A stretch of DNA of 64,000 nucleotides from Imbricaverruca yamaguchii (GCA_034440575.1 JAOTOL010001646.1:901501-965500), one strand, 5' to 3'; numbered from the stretch's first letter, positions 49,044 to 60,954 are shown. Translations and numbers: made by a program. The notes: generated from the sequence alone by a model not told the origin.

Positions 49044-49774
49044 GGCGGAGGATAACAGGAACTGGCGTCCGGCGTCAGTGGCGGAGGATAACAGGAACTG
49101 GCGGGCGGTGTCAGTGGCGGAGGATAACAGGAACTGGCGGCCGGTGTCAGTGGCGGAGGATAACAGGAACTGGCGGGCGGTGTCAGTGGCGGAGGATAAC
49201 AGGAACTGGCGGCCGGTGTCAGTGGCGGAGGAAAAAGAACTGGCAGCCGGCATCAGGCGGAGGATAACAGGAACTGGTAGCCGGCATCAGTAGCGGAGGA
49301 TAACAGGAACTGGCGCCCGGTGTCGTGGCGGAGGATAACAGGAACTGGCAGCCGGTCAGTGGCGGAGGATAACAGGAACTGGCGGCCGGCGTCAGTGGCG
49401 GAGGATAACAGGAACTGGCGGCCGGTGTCAATGGCGGATGATAACAGAATGGGGGGAGTGCGGAGGATAACAGGAACTGGCGGCCGCCGGATACATTGGC
49501 GGAGGATAACAGGAACTGGCAGCCGGTGTCAGTGGCGGAGGATAACAGGAACTGGCGGCCGGTGTCAGTGGCGGAGGATAACAGGAACTAGCATAACAGG
49601 AACTGGTAGCCGGCATCAGTAGCGGAGGATAACAGGAACTGGCGGCCGGTGTCAGTGGCGGAGGAGTGGCGAGGATAACAGGAACTGGTAGCCGGCATCA
49701 GTAGCGGAGGATAACAGGAACTGGCGGCCGGTGTCAGTGGCGGAGGATGACAGGAACTGGCAGCCGGCAGCACT
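49044..49774. repeat. 36-bp minisatellite, about 20 units
   Basis: GGCGGAGGATAACAGGAACT followed by GGCGGCCGGTGTCAGT, with variants GGGCGG, GGCAGCC and GGTAGCC. Several units are truncated (49230-49250, 49440-49470, 49585-49600, 49655-49675). The period is divisible by 3, hence open frames on both strands. Confidence 0.94.
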
Positions 49775-50235
49775 GGCGGGTCCAGGGAGCACGGGTCCCT
49801 GGATCCTCCCCCACTTGGGTCCTTTCAGGGTCCAGGGGGGGTCAATTGAATACATGCCATTCTGTTGCAGCATGGGCTGTGACGAAGCACACAAGGGGAC
49901 TTGTCGCTCAAGGGGCCTTCGGGCGTCTGGTAATGGCACCACGGCCGACGAACAGCTATCGCATTACATTGCATTACATTACATTGCACAGCCCTGACAA
50001 TTTCTAAACGTGACTTCTCCCCTGGATCAAGCAGCACAAATTAAAGATTGGAGTACTAAAATCCAGAGGGCGAAACAAAATTATAAACTCCCCGGTGGAC
50101 TAATCCTGGATACGCCACTGGCCGGCACCAGAGGCTGCGGAAGCCGCCGCCGGATCCCTGCTGGGGACACTGGAGCAGGCACGCCCACCACACCAGGAGC
50201 CAACGGAAACCGAAGCACGACCGCACGAACACCCT
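49775..50235. other. No supported gene
   Basis: Contains a short ACATTGCATT repeat (49966-49986) and mixed DNA; no credible gene. Confidence 0.4.
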
Positions 50236-50632
50236 AGCATTCATGCCCTAGCGTGCATGCCATAGCTTTCATGTCATAGCGCTCATGTCACAGCATGCAT
50301 GTCACAGCATTCATGTCACGGCATTCATGTCGCATCATTCATGTCACGGCTTTCATGTCAGAGCATTCATGTGACAGCATTCATGTCACATCATTCATGT
50401 CATATCATTCTTGCCATAACATTCATACCCTAGCATCAATGCCCTAGCATCAATGCCCCACAATCAATGCCCTACCATCAATGCCCCATCACCAGTGCCT
50501 TAGCATCAATGCCCTAGCATCAATACCCTAGCATCAATGCCTTACCATCAATTCCTTACCATCAATGCCCGAGCATCAATGCCCCAGCGTCAATGTCCTA
50601 GCATAAATGCCCTAGCATAAATTCCAAAGCTG
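50236..50632. repeat. 14-15-bp minisatellite, about 27 units, two subtypes
   Basis: The left half is GCATTCATGTCACA-like, the right half GCATCAATGCCCTA-like, switching near 50420-50430. The two halves are clearly related (CATtCATGcC / CATcAATGCC), so one array has split into two sequence subtypes. Confidence 0.9.
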
Positions 50633-51514
50633 AAGTACAACCTCACTGCTGAAGTACAACCTCAAGTAAGCATTTGTGTGCACATTAGTGTGCCCGGGTA
50701 AAAAAAACAGCGAATTCCTTTAAGTATCTACACACATTTTGCAAGTCATTACTAAGTATTGGGAGGGGGATGAGCAACTTTCAAATCGATGGATGATTGT
50801 CTAGCCAAGAGAGGACTTACAAATAAATGATTAAGGGACCAGATGCTATTCATTATTGTGGTCGATGGTAATATCAGAACGACATAATTGCCATCTTCTG
50901 TATGTACTTATGAACGACTTTGATCCAGGCTATGGGTGTTTATTTGTGCTTCGAGCGAAACACAGGGATTCAAAGTAAAATGTTGAATGCTTCTGAATGT
51001 ATCATTATTTACATCTTCATGCAAGTAACTTGCACTGCGTCATAGCTTTATCCGGGAGTTGGTAACGTTCGCACCCATGACAAAAGTGCCTAGCATGCGT
51101 GGTTCTAAATACGAAACATCGACAAATCTGGGTTATCGGTTTGCATTGCAGAACATCAGCATGCTCCAGTGTTGAGAGCATGGCCAATGGCCATTGTCTT
51201 TTCATGATCATATCAGGAACAATGGCCCGGTGGCGTACCCCGAATGGCTCAGCAGCCGTCACAGAACTGTTCTAGCGTTACGTGTCGGCGAAAATTCCCC
51301 CAACATTGTTCGATTACTCAACTAGTCGGCGCTTCCAAATACATGGGATGATCGTAATGCATGGGCTCAATAGAACCTGTGTGTAGTCATTGTTCTTCTC
51401 AATTTATTGCGACAGCTCCTTGTGCTCATTTTCGACTGGTGGGCCAGTAAGTGGTTTGGCGACGCGCCAATTGACTTAGAAAACGTCGCTCTCAATACCA
51501 CGCCGACCAGCTGC
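50633..51514. other. No supported gene
   Basis: Mostly AT-rich unique-looking DNA without a credible frame. Confidence 0.4.
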
Positions 51515-51596
51515 CGAGGAGGAGCAGCGACAGGTGGCACTCGAACCCACAGCCTTCGGCTGGGAGTCGAGCGTCCTGCCCCAGACTGCTCACCGC
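51515..51596 (-). mobile_element. tRNA-derived SINE head, family 1-like, divergent
   Basis: On the minus strand GGTGAGCAGTCTGGGGCAGG is the box A region and GGTTCGAGTGCCACC the box B/T-arm, followed by the family body CACCTGTCGCTGCTCC. The rest of the body (to about 51440) is only weakly similar. It is best seen as a related subfamily or an old copy. Confidence 0.68.
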
Positions 51597-51599
51597 CTG

Positions 51600-52303
51600 C
51601 TTCAGGTTTGCGTGGTCTCAGGATTTTGGTAGCTTATTACCGTGTAGCAGGTAATAGATGTCAAGCGAGGTTAGTTATCTGTTTTGGTAACAGACCATTG
51701 TTTTTATGTCATATTTAATGCCTTCAGGAAAGCTTTTCCTCATTTGAAATGATGGTGTGCCGGAAATATCAACTAAGCACTGAAGTGAAGAACCGCACGA
51801 TTTTCCAAATAGTTCCCACTTGGCCCTTAAGAGAAGAACCGTGTGCTTTTATATAAATATGTGTGGTATATATTTCCCCCTAATAAGCCATTCTCGCAAA
51901 AAGTATCCAAGCCCCCTTAGTGACTCGTGAAAAACTTTAGCATCTTCCTTAACACAATCCCTTTAATATTGTTCCTGTCCACTGTTTTTTTTTGCATGAG
52001 TGCTGCCATTAGAAGGGTAGTGTGGATACAAGTGCACCAAGGTTTTGCTTAATTTATTACTTATATGACGTAATTTTCTCCATAACAAAAGAGGCTACTT
52101 GAAAAGTAGTTATCAAGCGGAGTCCAACATGGAGGCCCTGGCTTCCAACGTAATTATCCCTGGCATTTCACATTGCGAAAAGTATTGGAGTATTTGTATT
52201 CAGAAATGGTATAGATGCGTGAGTATTTTCCAGAAATACTTTCGTGGTTACAAGTGATGATTATCACTCCCACTTTCCGTGCTTGGAATCAGTCAGCACA
52301 GTC

Positions 52304-52305
<2 letters not shown>
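51600..52305. other. No recognisable feature
   Basis: AT-rich DNA; no credible gene. Confidence 0.4.
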
Positions 52306-52334
<29 letters not shown>

Positions 52335-52335
52335 C
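52306..52335. repeat. TA microsatellite
   Basis: About 15 TA dinucleotides. Confidence 0.96.
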
Positions 52336-53612
<1,277 letters not shown>

Positions 53613-53934
53613 GGTTGTAAATTCGCCGAGTTTTTTCAGCATCAATAACAATCTATGGCAGTCAGTTCGCGTGCCTCTATTCGTAGTAATTCGCACAGTT
53701 CGCCAACACCAATAGGGATCCATTGAAGGCTGCCATCAGTCACTTTCACCAAGTCAAATCAGATACTGGGACTCGGACCGGTCTCGATCGGGTCCGGACC
53801 AAGTGTGGACACATAGGAGGAAAACAGCGCTCCGCTGGTGATCCGGGAGCGCCACCCCCGTCCCCTGTCGTCGCCGTGTGACGTCACCAACAGGTGGCGG
53901 TGCTGGGCGCCTGGGATCGCCAGGGAGACCGGCC

Positions 53935-54045
53935 TGTCGCTCAGGCGGTCGTCTACCCATCTGCTGACACGTTGCTTCGTCGGGAAGATCGACCGCCGCT
54001 CAGGTGGTCGCCCGTTCACCTGCTGATGCCTTGCTCTAGCTGGGC
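53935..54045. repeat. 60-bp diverged tandem duplication
   Basis: CTCAGGCGGTCGTCTACCCA and CTCAGGTGGTCGCCCGTTCA head two units, each followed by TCTGCTGA/CCTGCTGA and a TTGCT block. Confidence 0.7.
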
Positions 54046-55114
54046 ACGCACGCTAGGATGGCTTAAAAACAGACGTTTTGCCTAGAAACGCTGAAGATTT
54101 GGACGTTTATAGTACCTTGATACATCAACAGATAGGTGCGATGGTTTTTAGTCGGATAAAAAATCACGACCTCGATTTTTTCAAATCACATTTAAAAAAC
54201 ATGATTTGGCGTTACACATGCGTGAACAGTTGAAGTACCCAGCCTTGGCTCCAGCTGGAGATTCCAAACTATGCACCATAGAGACACGAAGTAAAAGCCA
54301 GTGCATCGTTTGTCGCCAGGGCTCACGGTCGACAGAGTATGATCCAGGTACTCTGTATGCGGCCATCGGTTGACCAGCTGAGGATCAGGTCAAAGGCCAA
54401 ATTTGGACATACAATGTGACGTTTCAGTCAAAGTAAGATTTCAAACACATATATGTGGCATGTCAGGACAAAAGGATTCATAGGTGTTGTGTCTCGAGAG
54501 CAGCAACAGGTGCTAGCGCAAGGTGTCATTCTTAGGTCCACACAGAAGGTGGTAGGTTAGCTCAAATAGGCTACCTCAATTTTATATATTTTCAAAATGG
54601 CAAAAGTTTGGTTGTATTCACTTTTATAATTTCAAATAGAGCTCAAAATTGTATTCAGTATCAAAAATTACCCGAAATACTTTACGTTTCAATGCCAACA
54701 GAGGCCATGGTAGGTCATCCAAACCTTGATCATATCACTGACCTACATGAACCTATTTACATAATTGTCCGTCTAACATGCCGCGCCTAATCGATCATCG
54801 ACGAGTGAGCGCACATCACTTATCAGAGACAATGTCGTATTTTTATGCGATCGACGGAACACCTGCTGCCAACAAAGTAATATACATGTCATACAACTGG
54901 CAGCCCTGATCGATGTGCTTTGATATTTGCGCTACACCATTTCTTATACCCATTGTTTGATGTTAGAAACACTGCGTCATGTTTAATGACGGTTACCAAT
55001 CCCATTACAAACCGGCAGTGCATGTCAGAGATCACAACAGATACAGATAATTATGAAATACAATGACTGAATGATCAAATGTAGTTTTCATACCTCTCTT
55101 GGGCGAGCTTCATA
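54046..55114. other. No supported gene
   Basis: AT-rich DNA; no credible frame or repeat. Confidence 0.4.
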
Positions 55115-55962
55115 TTAACCCGTCCCGTCTCGGGGGGAGGTCTTCAACCGCCCCCCCCATCATGTTTTTCGCGGATAGCGGACGAACGGCGCGCGGTAGC
55201 GCGCCCAAATTTAGCATACCTTTCCCACATTAAATTGACATGCTGATTCAAATTATTTAGGTCAGGTCATCTAGGGTCAACGAACTAGTGAAGGTCAGGT
55301 GAGGTCACCTCCAAAAAAGTTCAACCAGTTGTCACGCTTTAACGGATACAGATATTTTAATAAAACTTTCAGCGTTCACTTATCTTTACGGATGCAACAA
55401 AGCGTACGAGTATAATTTTTTTCATTTTTTTTTCGTTTTCGACTACATATAAATTTTGCGTATTTGCCAAATTGCAGTTCAAATTGCAGTTCTGGCTTAA
55501 AGTAAGCATTTTTTTATTAGGGTAAGTTGACTTCCAGCAACGTTTCTCGGTCTGCTCTTCCCATTGGAAAAGGAAAATTAAAGAAAACTTGAAAACTCAA
55601 AATTTGAAATGTGTAAAAAATTATTTTGTGGGGCCAAAAACGATTATAGCACTTGTCGATATCGCTGTCCTTTTCTCATTCCAAATCAATTTTGTTATTT
55701 CATATATCCCAAAAATGAACTCCCAGAGTCAAAAACATAATGCAAGTCGTGAAAAGTCGTGAAAATCTAGCCCCCCCCCTGGTGACATCGCTTTTGTGGG
55801 GGGAATTGTTTTGAAGGGTGGACCCGGACCCCACTCGTCGAGCGCTTTCCGATGATACCTCCTTCGTTTTCGTGCGATGCTTAGTTTGGATTTTAGAGGG
55901 GTTCTTCAACCCCCCCCAAAGACGGGGTGTGAGGATTTGACCGGAAAGACGGCGCGGGTTAA
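55115..55962 (+). mobile_element. MITE family A, copy A3 (TTAA-flanked)
   Basis: TTAACCCGTCCCGTCTCGGG at the left, GACGGCGCGGGTTAA at the right, same orientation as A1. It contains the AGGTCA cluster (55258-55311) and the poly-T/poly-A rich core. Homopolymer C and G runs differ in length between copies (55153-55160, 55771-55779, 55910-55918). Confidence 0.86.
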
Positions 55963-56859
55963 AACTGCATCAAATCTTATTGCTAGCGTACAGGCCATGT
56001 GAAGCTATAATGCTTAGAACCGTCGCTAAAAGGTACGAAGAATACCTACCAGTACGCGTGCACGTGAATACGGCCAGGATACACCGAAATTGAAGCTTAG
56101 AAGCGTTTCCGCGCCTGGCTTTGCCTTTTTCCATCCACCAAATATTCGTTGAACCATCCGGTCCGACGTTCGTAATTACCTCCCGATTGGACAGTATTGG
56201 TAGGCTGTCATCAACAAGGAAGGTGCCGAGAATTCGCAAAAGAAACAAACTACCTTCACAAGAACCTCAACTCTAAATCCGAAATGAAAACCATTTCTAA
56301 ATATATTCCAATCATACAATGACCTTGGAAAAATAGTTTTAATCCACGATTTCAAATCCTCACCTTCCAATTCTGGTGATGTCCGAGTAAAGCCCAGCAT
56401 AAGCAGGCTAATCAGAGAAAGAACACATGTTCAGCATCATGCACGACATGCACGCTCGAAACCACTCACAACGGGATGAGAGGTGCGATGGAGTACACAC
56501 TCAAACCGAGTAACCTAGTAACCGAGTTCCAAGGCAACATTTTGCACGTGGCTGCGATTCTCAAGCAGAGGGGACCCCGTCGCAGATGAGTCCTATAGGC
56601 TATATCTCACCATGCATCAACTGTCTTCTTCTTCACAAGCTCTCACAAATCTCACCAAAGTACCCGCTGGAAAGTATTTCCGGTTCCAGAGCATTGCACG
56701 TCAGCGTCAGTGTATCGAAAATAAGAGCATAACGCCAATGCGCTCATACTTCTCGCAGATTTCGTACGTGATCAATTTCAATCGGGGGCAGTCCGCCGAT
56801 TTAGTCACCTTAAGCAGTGCCTCGTCCATGGTTGGGGATCCGGCCCGGTCGGGGGAGGG
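55963..56859. other. No firm gene; weak exon-like frames on minus
   Basis: The minus frames 56176-56400 (starting MLGFTRTSPELEGEDLKSW) and 55970-56248 (containing LPILSNREVITNVGPDGS) overlap in different phases and have ordinary composition. A polypyrimidine stretch plus AG (TTCTTTCTCTGATTAG) precedes the first on the minus strand, and GGTGAGG and GGTAGTT occur within as possible donors. No domain is recognised; a decayed gene is possible but unproven. Confidence 0.2.
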
Positions 56860-56876
56860 GGTACCCTGCTAGTGTT
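56860..56876. repeat. 17-bp direct repeat, copy 1
   Basis: GGTACCCTGCTAGTGTT, identical to 57037-57053. The two copies bracket the left arm of the inverted repeat. Confidence 0.9.
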
Positions 56877-56877
56877 T

Positions 56878-57012
56878 CCACTTTTTCAATTGTGTTATTT
56901 TCCAGCGGACTAATGCATCGTTTTGTACTAAAATACTAACTCAGAATACTCCCAAGCTCTATTCGGCTGAGGAAATGGCTGAAGATATCCTACGAAGCCA
57001 GGGGTGGATCAA
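56878..57012 (+). repeat. Left arm of a ~135-bp inverted repeat, exon-like
   Basis: The arm matches the reverse complement of 57105-57241 at roughly 85% of positions by eye. Within it, an acceptor-like TTATTTTCCAG ends at 56905 and an open frame follows from 56906, encoding LYSAEEMAEDILRSQ among other residues and running to a stop at 57047-57049. Several differences from the right arm are synonymous or conservative in this frame. It could be a 3' exon of a duplicated gene, or simply an arm of a foldback element. Confidence 0.6.
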
Positions 57013-57013
57013 A

Positions 57014-57045
57014 CAGGGTAACAAACCCCTTGGTTTGGTACCCTG
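57014..57045. repeat. 14-bp hairpin in the spacer
   Basis: CAGGGTAACAAACC and GGTTTGGTACCCTG pair with one mismatch around a CCTT loop, in the gap between the two inverted arms. Confidence 0.85.
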
Positions 57046-57053
57046 CTAGTGTT
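57037..57053. repeat. 17-bp direct repeat, copy 2
   Basis: GGTACCCTGCTAGTGTT, identical to 56860-56876. Confidence 0.9.
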
Positions 57054-57104
57054 CATTGGTAATTTTCCGAATGCAATCTGAAAACGTGTCTTGAAAGTAA
57101 GAAC

Positions 57105-57241
57105 TTGATCCACTCCTGGCTTCGTAAGACATCTTCAGCCATTTCGTCAGCTGAGTAGAGCTTTAAATTATTCTGAGGTATTGTTTTCGTACAAAACGAT
57201 GCATTAGTCCACTGGAAAATAACGCAATTTAAAAAGTGGAA
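57105..57241 (-). repeat. Right arm of the ~135-bp inverted repeat, exon-like
   Basis: On the minus strand TTATTTTCCAG ends at 57212 and an open frame from 57211 encodes LYSADEMAEDVLRSQ at the matching place. No GT donor occupies the same position as in the left arm. The copies are old enough to differ but the frame stays open in both. Confidence 0.6.
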
Positions 57242-57765
57242 AGGGGCGAATATGCATGTTCAAATTTACATATTAAATTTATAACCGCGCTACCGCTGGT
57301 CCGAAACACTGAGGAATAAGGCAAGCCTTTGGCAGACATCGACATATATTGCGAGGCCCTCGCAGATGAACGAAAAGGTTTATTTGGGATGCATTGCACT
57401 CAGGATGGAAATCGCTGTGCAGATTACTTTCGAGCTACATCTGAGCACGTTTCACACTGAAAGATTGATTCGTGAAATTAAGAGTGTGTGACATTGTAGG
57501 GTAAGAGCAAGTTACTTGCCTAGTAGGTAGTATGTAGGTACGAGATGTGGCAAATGCTATAACCGAAAGCCCATCTAAGACATCTGTTCAGGACCAGTGG
57601 GCTCTTATGACTTGGCTTTGATGGGATGCGTAGTCAGTCCCGTAATTTCCATACTAGGGCATCCGGGGGATGTCTTAGCTGTTTCCACCTATGCGCGGTA
57701 GTTTCCATTTCCCAGCTTTGACTTGCCAAGCCCACTTCAGTTGATGCCTCTCACCGAGCGGTGCC
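57242..57765. other. No recognisable feature
   Basis: Mixed-composition DNA; no credible gene. Confidence 0.4.
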
Positions 57766-57822
57766 ACTTGGAGAGTCGATGACAGCGCCACCTGGCGCGT
57801 CGATGACAGTGCCATCTATACG
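57766..57822. repeat. About 24-bp repeat, 2 to 3 units
   Basis: GTCGATGACAGCGCCACCTG and GTCGATGACAGTGCCATCTA, preceded by a partial GGTGCCACTTGGAGA unit. Confidence 0.8.
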
Positions 57823-57889
57823 ACGTATTTGAAGGAAGTCTGTGCTATGTTGCTGATTCCCGCAAAACATCTCCGGACCAGACTTGTGC

Positions 57890-57992
57890 TCGACTCAAGT
57901 TGAATCAAGAATCGACTCATGAATCAATCATTTTTAGACGAATCATGTGTTGAATCAATTCTTTTCCACAAAACATATCTTGAGTCGCGAGT
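57890..57992. promoter_or_regulatory. Cluster of GACTCA/GAATCA words
   Basis: About seven GACTCA, GAATCA or TGAGTC words in 100 bp, including GACTCATGAATCAATC. These resemble AP-1/Maf half-sites, but may only be a degenerate tandem repeat. No promoter is identified nearby. Confidence 0.25.
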
Positions 57993-58330
57993 TGAATCAC
58001 ATCTCTCCTTTTCACTGAGTATGCCATGACACAAAGTATGGAGTAAAAACACAATATAATTATCAATGCCTAGTATTACAATTGTCAATTTATCAGCTGC
58101 CAGTGACTAAAGAATGAGGGGTAGATAGGTACTTAAGTTATTTACGAAAAACAGATAACGATAACTACAAATACGTATCAATGTTAAGCTTGATATTCAC
58201 TATCAGTATCATGCATAAGTCAATCCTAGTGCCAGGAACACAACACAGAAATGGGACGTGATTGTGAAAAAGAATATGGAACCGAAACGGCCCTGCACTG
58301 CAACAGGCATATGCACTGAATCAAATTCCG
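57993..58330. other. No recognisable feature
   Basis: AT-rich DNA; no credible gene. Confidence 0.35.
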
Positions 58331-58339
58331 TTCGTTTGT

Positions 58340-58533
58340 ATGACAAATAACAAACCAAAGGTATCTTTACTAGAAGGTAGATCTAGATTACGTTTTCCTT
58401 CAAGCCGCATGACGTCATTTGAAGTTTTCTTGAACTATGATATCAATTTAGTTGCAGAAGGCTTTTCTCAAATCGTATGCAGTGGTCACTTTAATTGGTC
58501 TCTTAGCAAATATATCTGTCTTCCGCTCGCCAG
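58340..58533 (+). CDS. Possible exon ending at a consensus 5' splice site
   Basis: An open frame beginning MTNNKPKVSLLEGRSRLRF runs to CAG (58531-58533) directly before GTGAGT, a full-consensus donor; the frame's own stop lies inside that donor. Amino-acid composition is ordinary. A weak acceptor-like CTGCACTGCAACAG lies upstream at about 58293-58306. No domain is recognised and the donor may be chance. Confidence 0.12.
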
Positions 58534-59205
58534 GTGAGTTATAATATTGTCCCACTCTTTTCAGTGAGCATTTGTTCTGACACATTAGACGAGGTTTGAT
58601 TTGTGCATTATAATCCGGCATGCTGAGAGGAATATTTCGTCCAGTATGGGGGATGCTTTTCTTCAAACCTTATCCATCCTATTTCAATTTGAACCCATTT
58701 CAGTGCGTTTTTAGCACTTTTACTTCGTTACAGCAGTTCGTTGTCAAAAGTTAATAACTTATGAAATACAACCTCCAGATGAGAAAACATTAAATAATTT
58801 TTTCCGGAGAGGATAATGTTCGTAATCCCCAAAAACTAGGATCAGCCTACTTTTTTAAAGATGTACCTAGTGTTTGAAAAACTGGCGTTTGTTGGTGTCA
58901 TGCATACGAATACATTTTGCACTCCAAGATTGTGACTAGACTAAATTAAATATTTTGTACTCCAGAAGAGAGAAGGAAGAACAACATTGTTTGGTCGAGT
59001 GCTACCACTCAAAGTCCAAACCTGAAAACAACTAGCAGTTTCAGCAGTCCCAAACCGCCGACCCATCGACAACTATGCAACTAGACTACATTCGGATATG
59101 TTGGTGTCGGTGTTATTTGTCGGTTTTTAGCGCCATTTATGCGCTAAAAACGTCCCCACACACCGCAAAAATGGCGGCGCGTGACGTCATCTTGGAGCGC
59201 GCTAA
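58534..59205. other. No recognisable feature
   Basis: AT-rich DNA. A GCGCTAAAAAC/GTTTTTAGCGC inverted pair lies near 59123-59151 (TTTTTAGCGCCATTTATGCGCTAAAAA), a 10-bp hairpin. Confidence 0.45.
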
Positions 59206-59209
59206 ATTT

Positions 59210-59330
59210 GTGTCAATATAATCAATAATTAATTCAATATTTGTTCGATATGTATTCAATATTGATTCAATATTTAGCAGTATTTATTCAGATATATTAC
59301 TCAATATTTATTCAATATTTATAATTACAT
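59210..59330. repeat. Degenerate ATTCAATATT repeat
   Basis: TTCAATATT/TTATTCAATA words recur about eight times in 120 bp with irregular spacing. Confidence 0.75.
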
Positions 59331-59424
59331 ATTTGTGCTGGAATGATCACTAAGAAGTACCAGAAATTCCTAGTTGGCAAATCTGGGAGTAATTGATATA
59401 GCCGGGGTAAATACTTCAAGCTTC

Positions 59425-59500
59425 GTGTACATTATTATGCTATATTGTTTCAAAGTCATGTCAGGTCACCGAGATCAAGTCAGGTGAAGTTTATGACAGG
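59425..59500 (+). mobile_element. Inner-arm fragment of an outer family B element
   Basis: Its reverse complement matches the start of the arm at 60588-60664 almost base for base (CCTGTCATAAACTTCACCTG versus CCTGTCATGAACTTGACCTG). It stops abruptly on the left and abuts TTAA of the next element on the right. It carries an AGGTCA-like cluster. Confidence 0.75.
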
Positions 59501-60587
59501 TTAACACACGCCCTGGAGGGGGATGGCGAGCTCCGCCCACCCCTCCGATTTTTTCGTGCATAACTCCATATTGTACCGGCCGATATACGCCATGTTTTGC
59601 GTACCTACTTGGAAGTGACCGGCGCATTGTTTAAAGTAAAACAAATAAAAATCGGCCGAAAATTGTTCAAGTTAGGGGCCGTTAAAGTAAAAAATATTCC
59701 CAGCGCCGGACCACAAAAATCAGCGCTGATGCGCTTCCCGTATATTGGCAAAAGGGAAGTGTTCTTGACAACACTAGCGACTTGTTTGATGCATATTGTT
59801 ATGCTATGTAATTTAAAAGTCATGTTAGGTCGCCGAGGTCAATCACAATTTAAATGCTCGCTGTGATTGTGTTTAAATGCTCCAAAATTGGCATTAAGGA
59901 TATTTTGGACATTACCAATTATGCAATACAGATGCCAGATCTGCCATTTGACCTCAGGTCACCTATATAGGAGCACTTTAGCAGGTCATTGCCTGCTCCA
60001 GTTACCGGAACCGGGTTGCCCACCCGACTTCCTTTGGGCAAGTCGGCACAATCGGCTTCGCAAAGAAAGGAGTGAAATACATGAATAAAGTATGGAAACG
60101 CTTAGGCACACCATGACAAACAATAGATTTTGGGATGTGTAGGGAGTAACATGTAAAGTGACATCAGTCACACGACAGCCATTTGCATTTATGACAACAT
60201 TCCAGTTGACAAAGTTTGGTTCCATTAGCCTGTCATGAACTTAACCTGACTTGACCTCGGCGACCTAGCATGACTTTAAATTATATAGCATAACAAAACG
60301 CATCAATTAAGTCGCTAGTGTTGTCAAGAACACTTCCCTTTTGCCAATATACAGGAAACGCATCAACGCCGATTTTTATGGTCTGGCGCTGCGAATTGTT
60401 TTTACTTTAACGGCCCCTAACTTGACAAGTTTTCGTCCGATTTTCATTTTTCTTACTTTAAGCAATGCGCCGGTCATTTCCAAGTAGGTACGCACAAAAT
60501 GGCGCATATCGGCTGGGGCAAGATAGAGTTATGTACGAAAAATCGGAGGGGTTGGAGGATTTCGCCATTCTCCAGGGCGTGCGCTAG
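59501..60587. mobile_element. MITE family B, copy B3, with long inverted arms
   Basis: Left end TTAACACACGCCCTGGAGGG. Right end CTCCAGGGCGTGCGCTAG, where CTAG stands in for TTAA. The left arm (59501 to about 59845) recurs inverted on the right (about 60228-60587), giving arms of roughly 350 bp around a ~380-bp core. The core shares the GTTACCGGAACCGGG and CAATCGGCTTCGCAAAGAAA blocks with B2 and, inverted, with B1. No transposase-sized frame. The sequences on both sides belong to another family B copy. Confidence 0.8.
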
Positions 60588-60954
60588 CCTGTCATGAACT
60601 TGACCTGACTTGACTTCGGTGACTTGACATGACTTTGAAACAATATAGCATGACAATGTACATCAAACAAGTCACTAGTTTTTCCAAGAACACTTCCTCT
60701 TTGCCAATATACGGGAAGCGCATCAGCGCCGATATTTGTGATCTGGCACTGGGAAAATTTGTTGACTTTAGCGACCCCCAACTCAAAACATTTTCGGCCG
60801 AATTTCATTTTTTTCTTGCTTTAAGCAACGCGCCGATCATTTATCAGCAGGTACACAAGCAATGGCGTATATCGGCCGGTAACATCTGGAGTTATCTACG
60901 AAAAATCGGAGGGGTGGGCGGATTTCGCCCCCCCCCCTCCAGGGCGCGTGTTAA
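60586..60954 (-). mobile_element. Terminal arm of the outer family B element
   Basis: A third arm copy, running from the inner boundary TAGCCTGTCATGAACTTG to the terminus CTCCAGGGCGCGTGTTAA. It carries CGAAAAATCGGAGGGGT and an 11-base C run near the end. With 59425-59500 it forms the flanks of the nested B3 copy. Confidence 0.78.
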
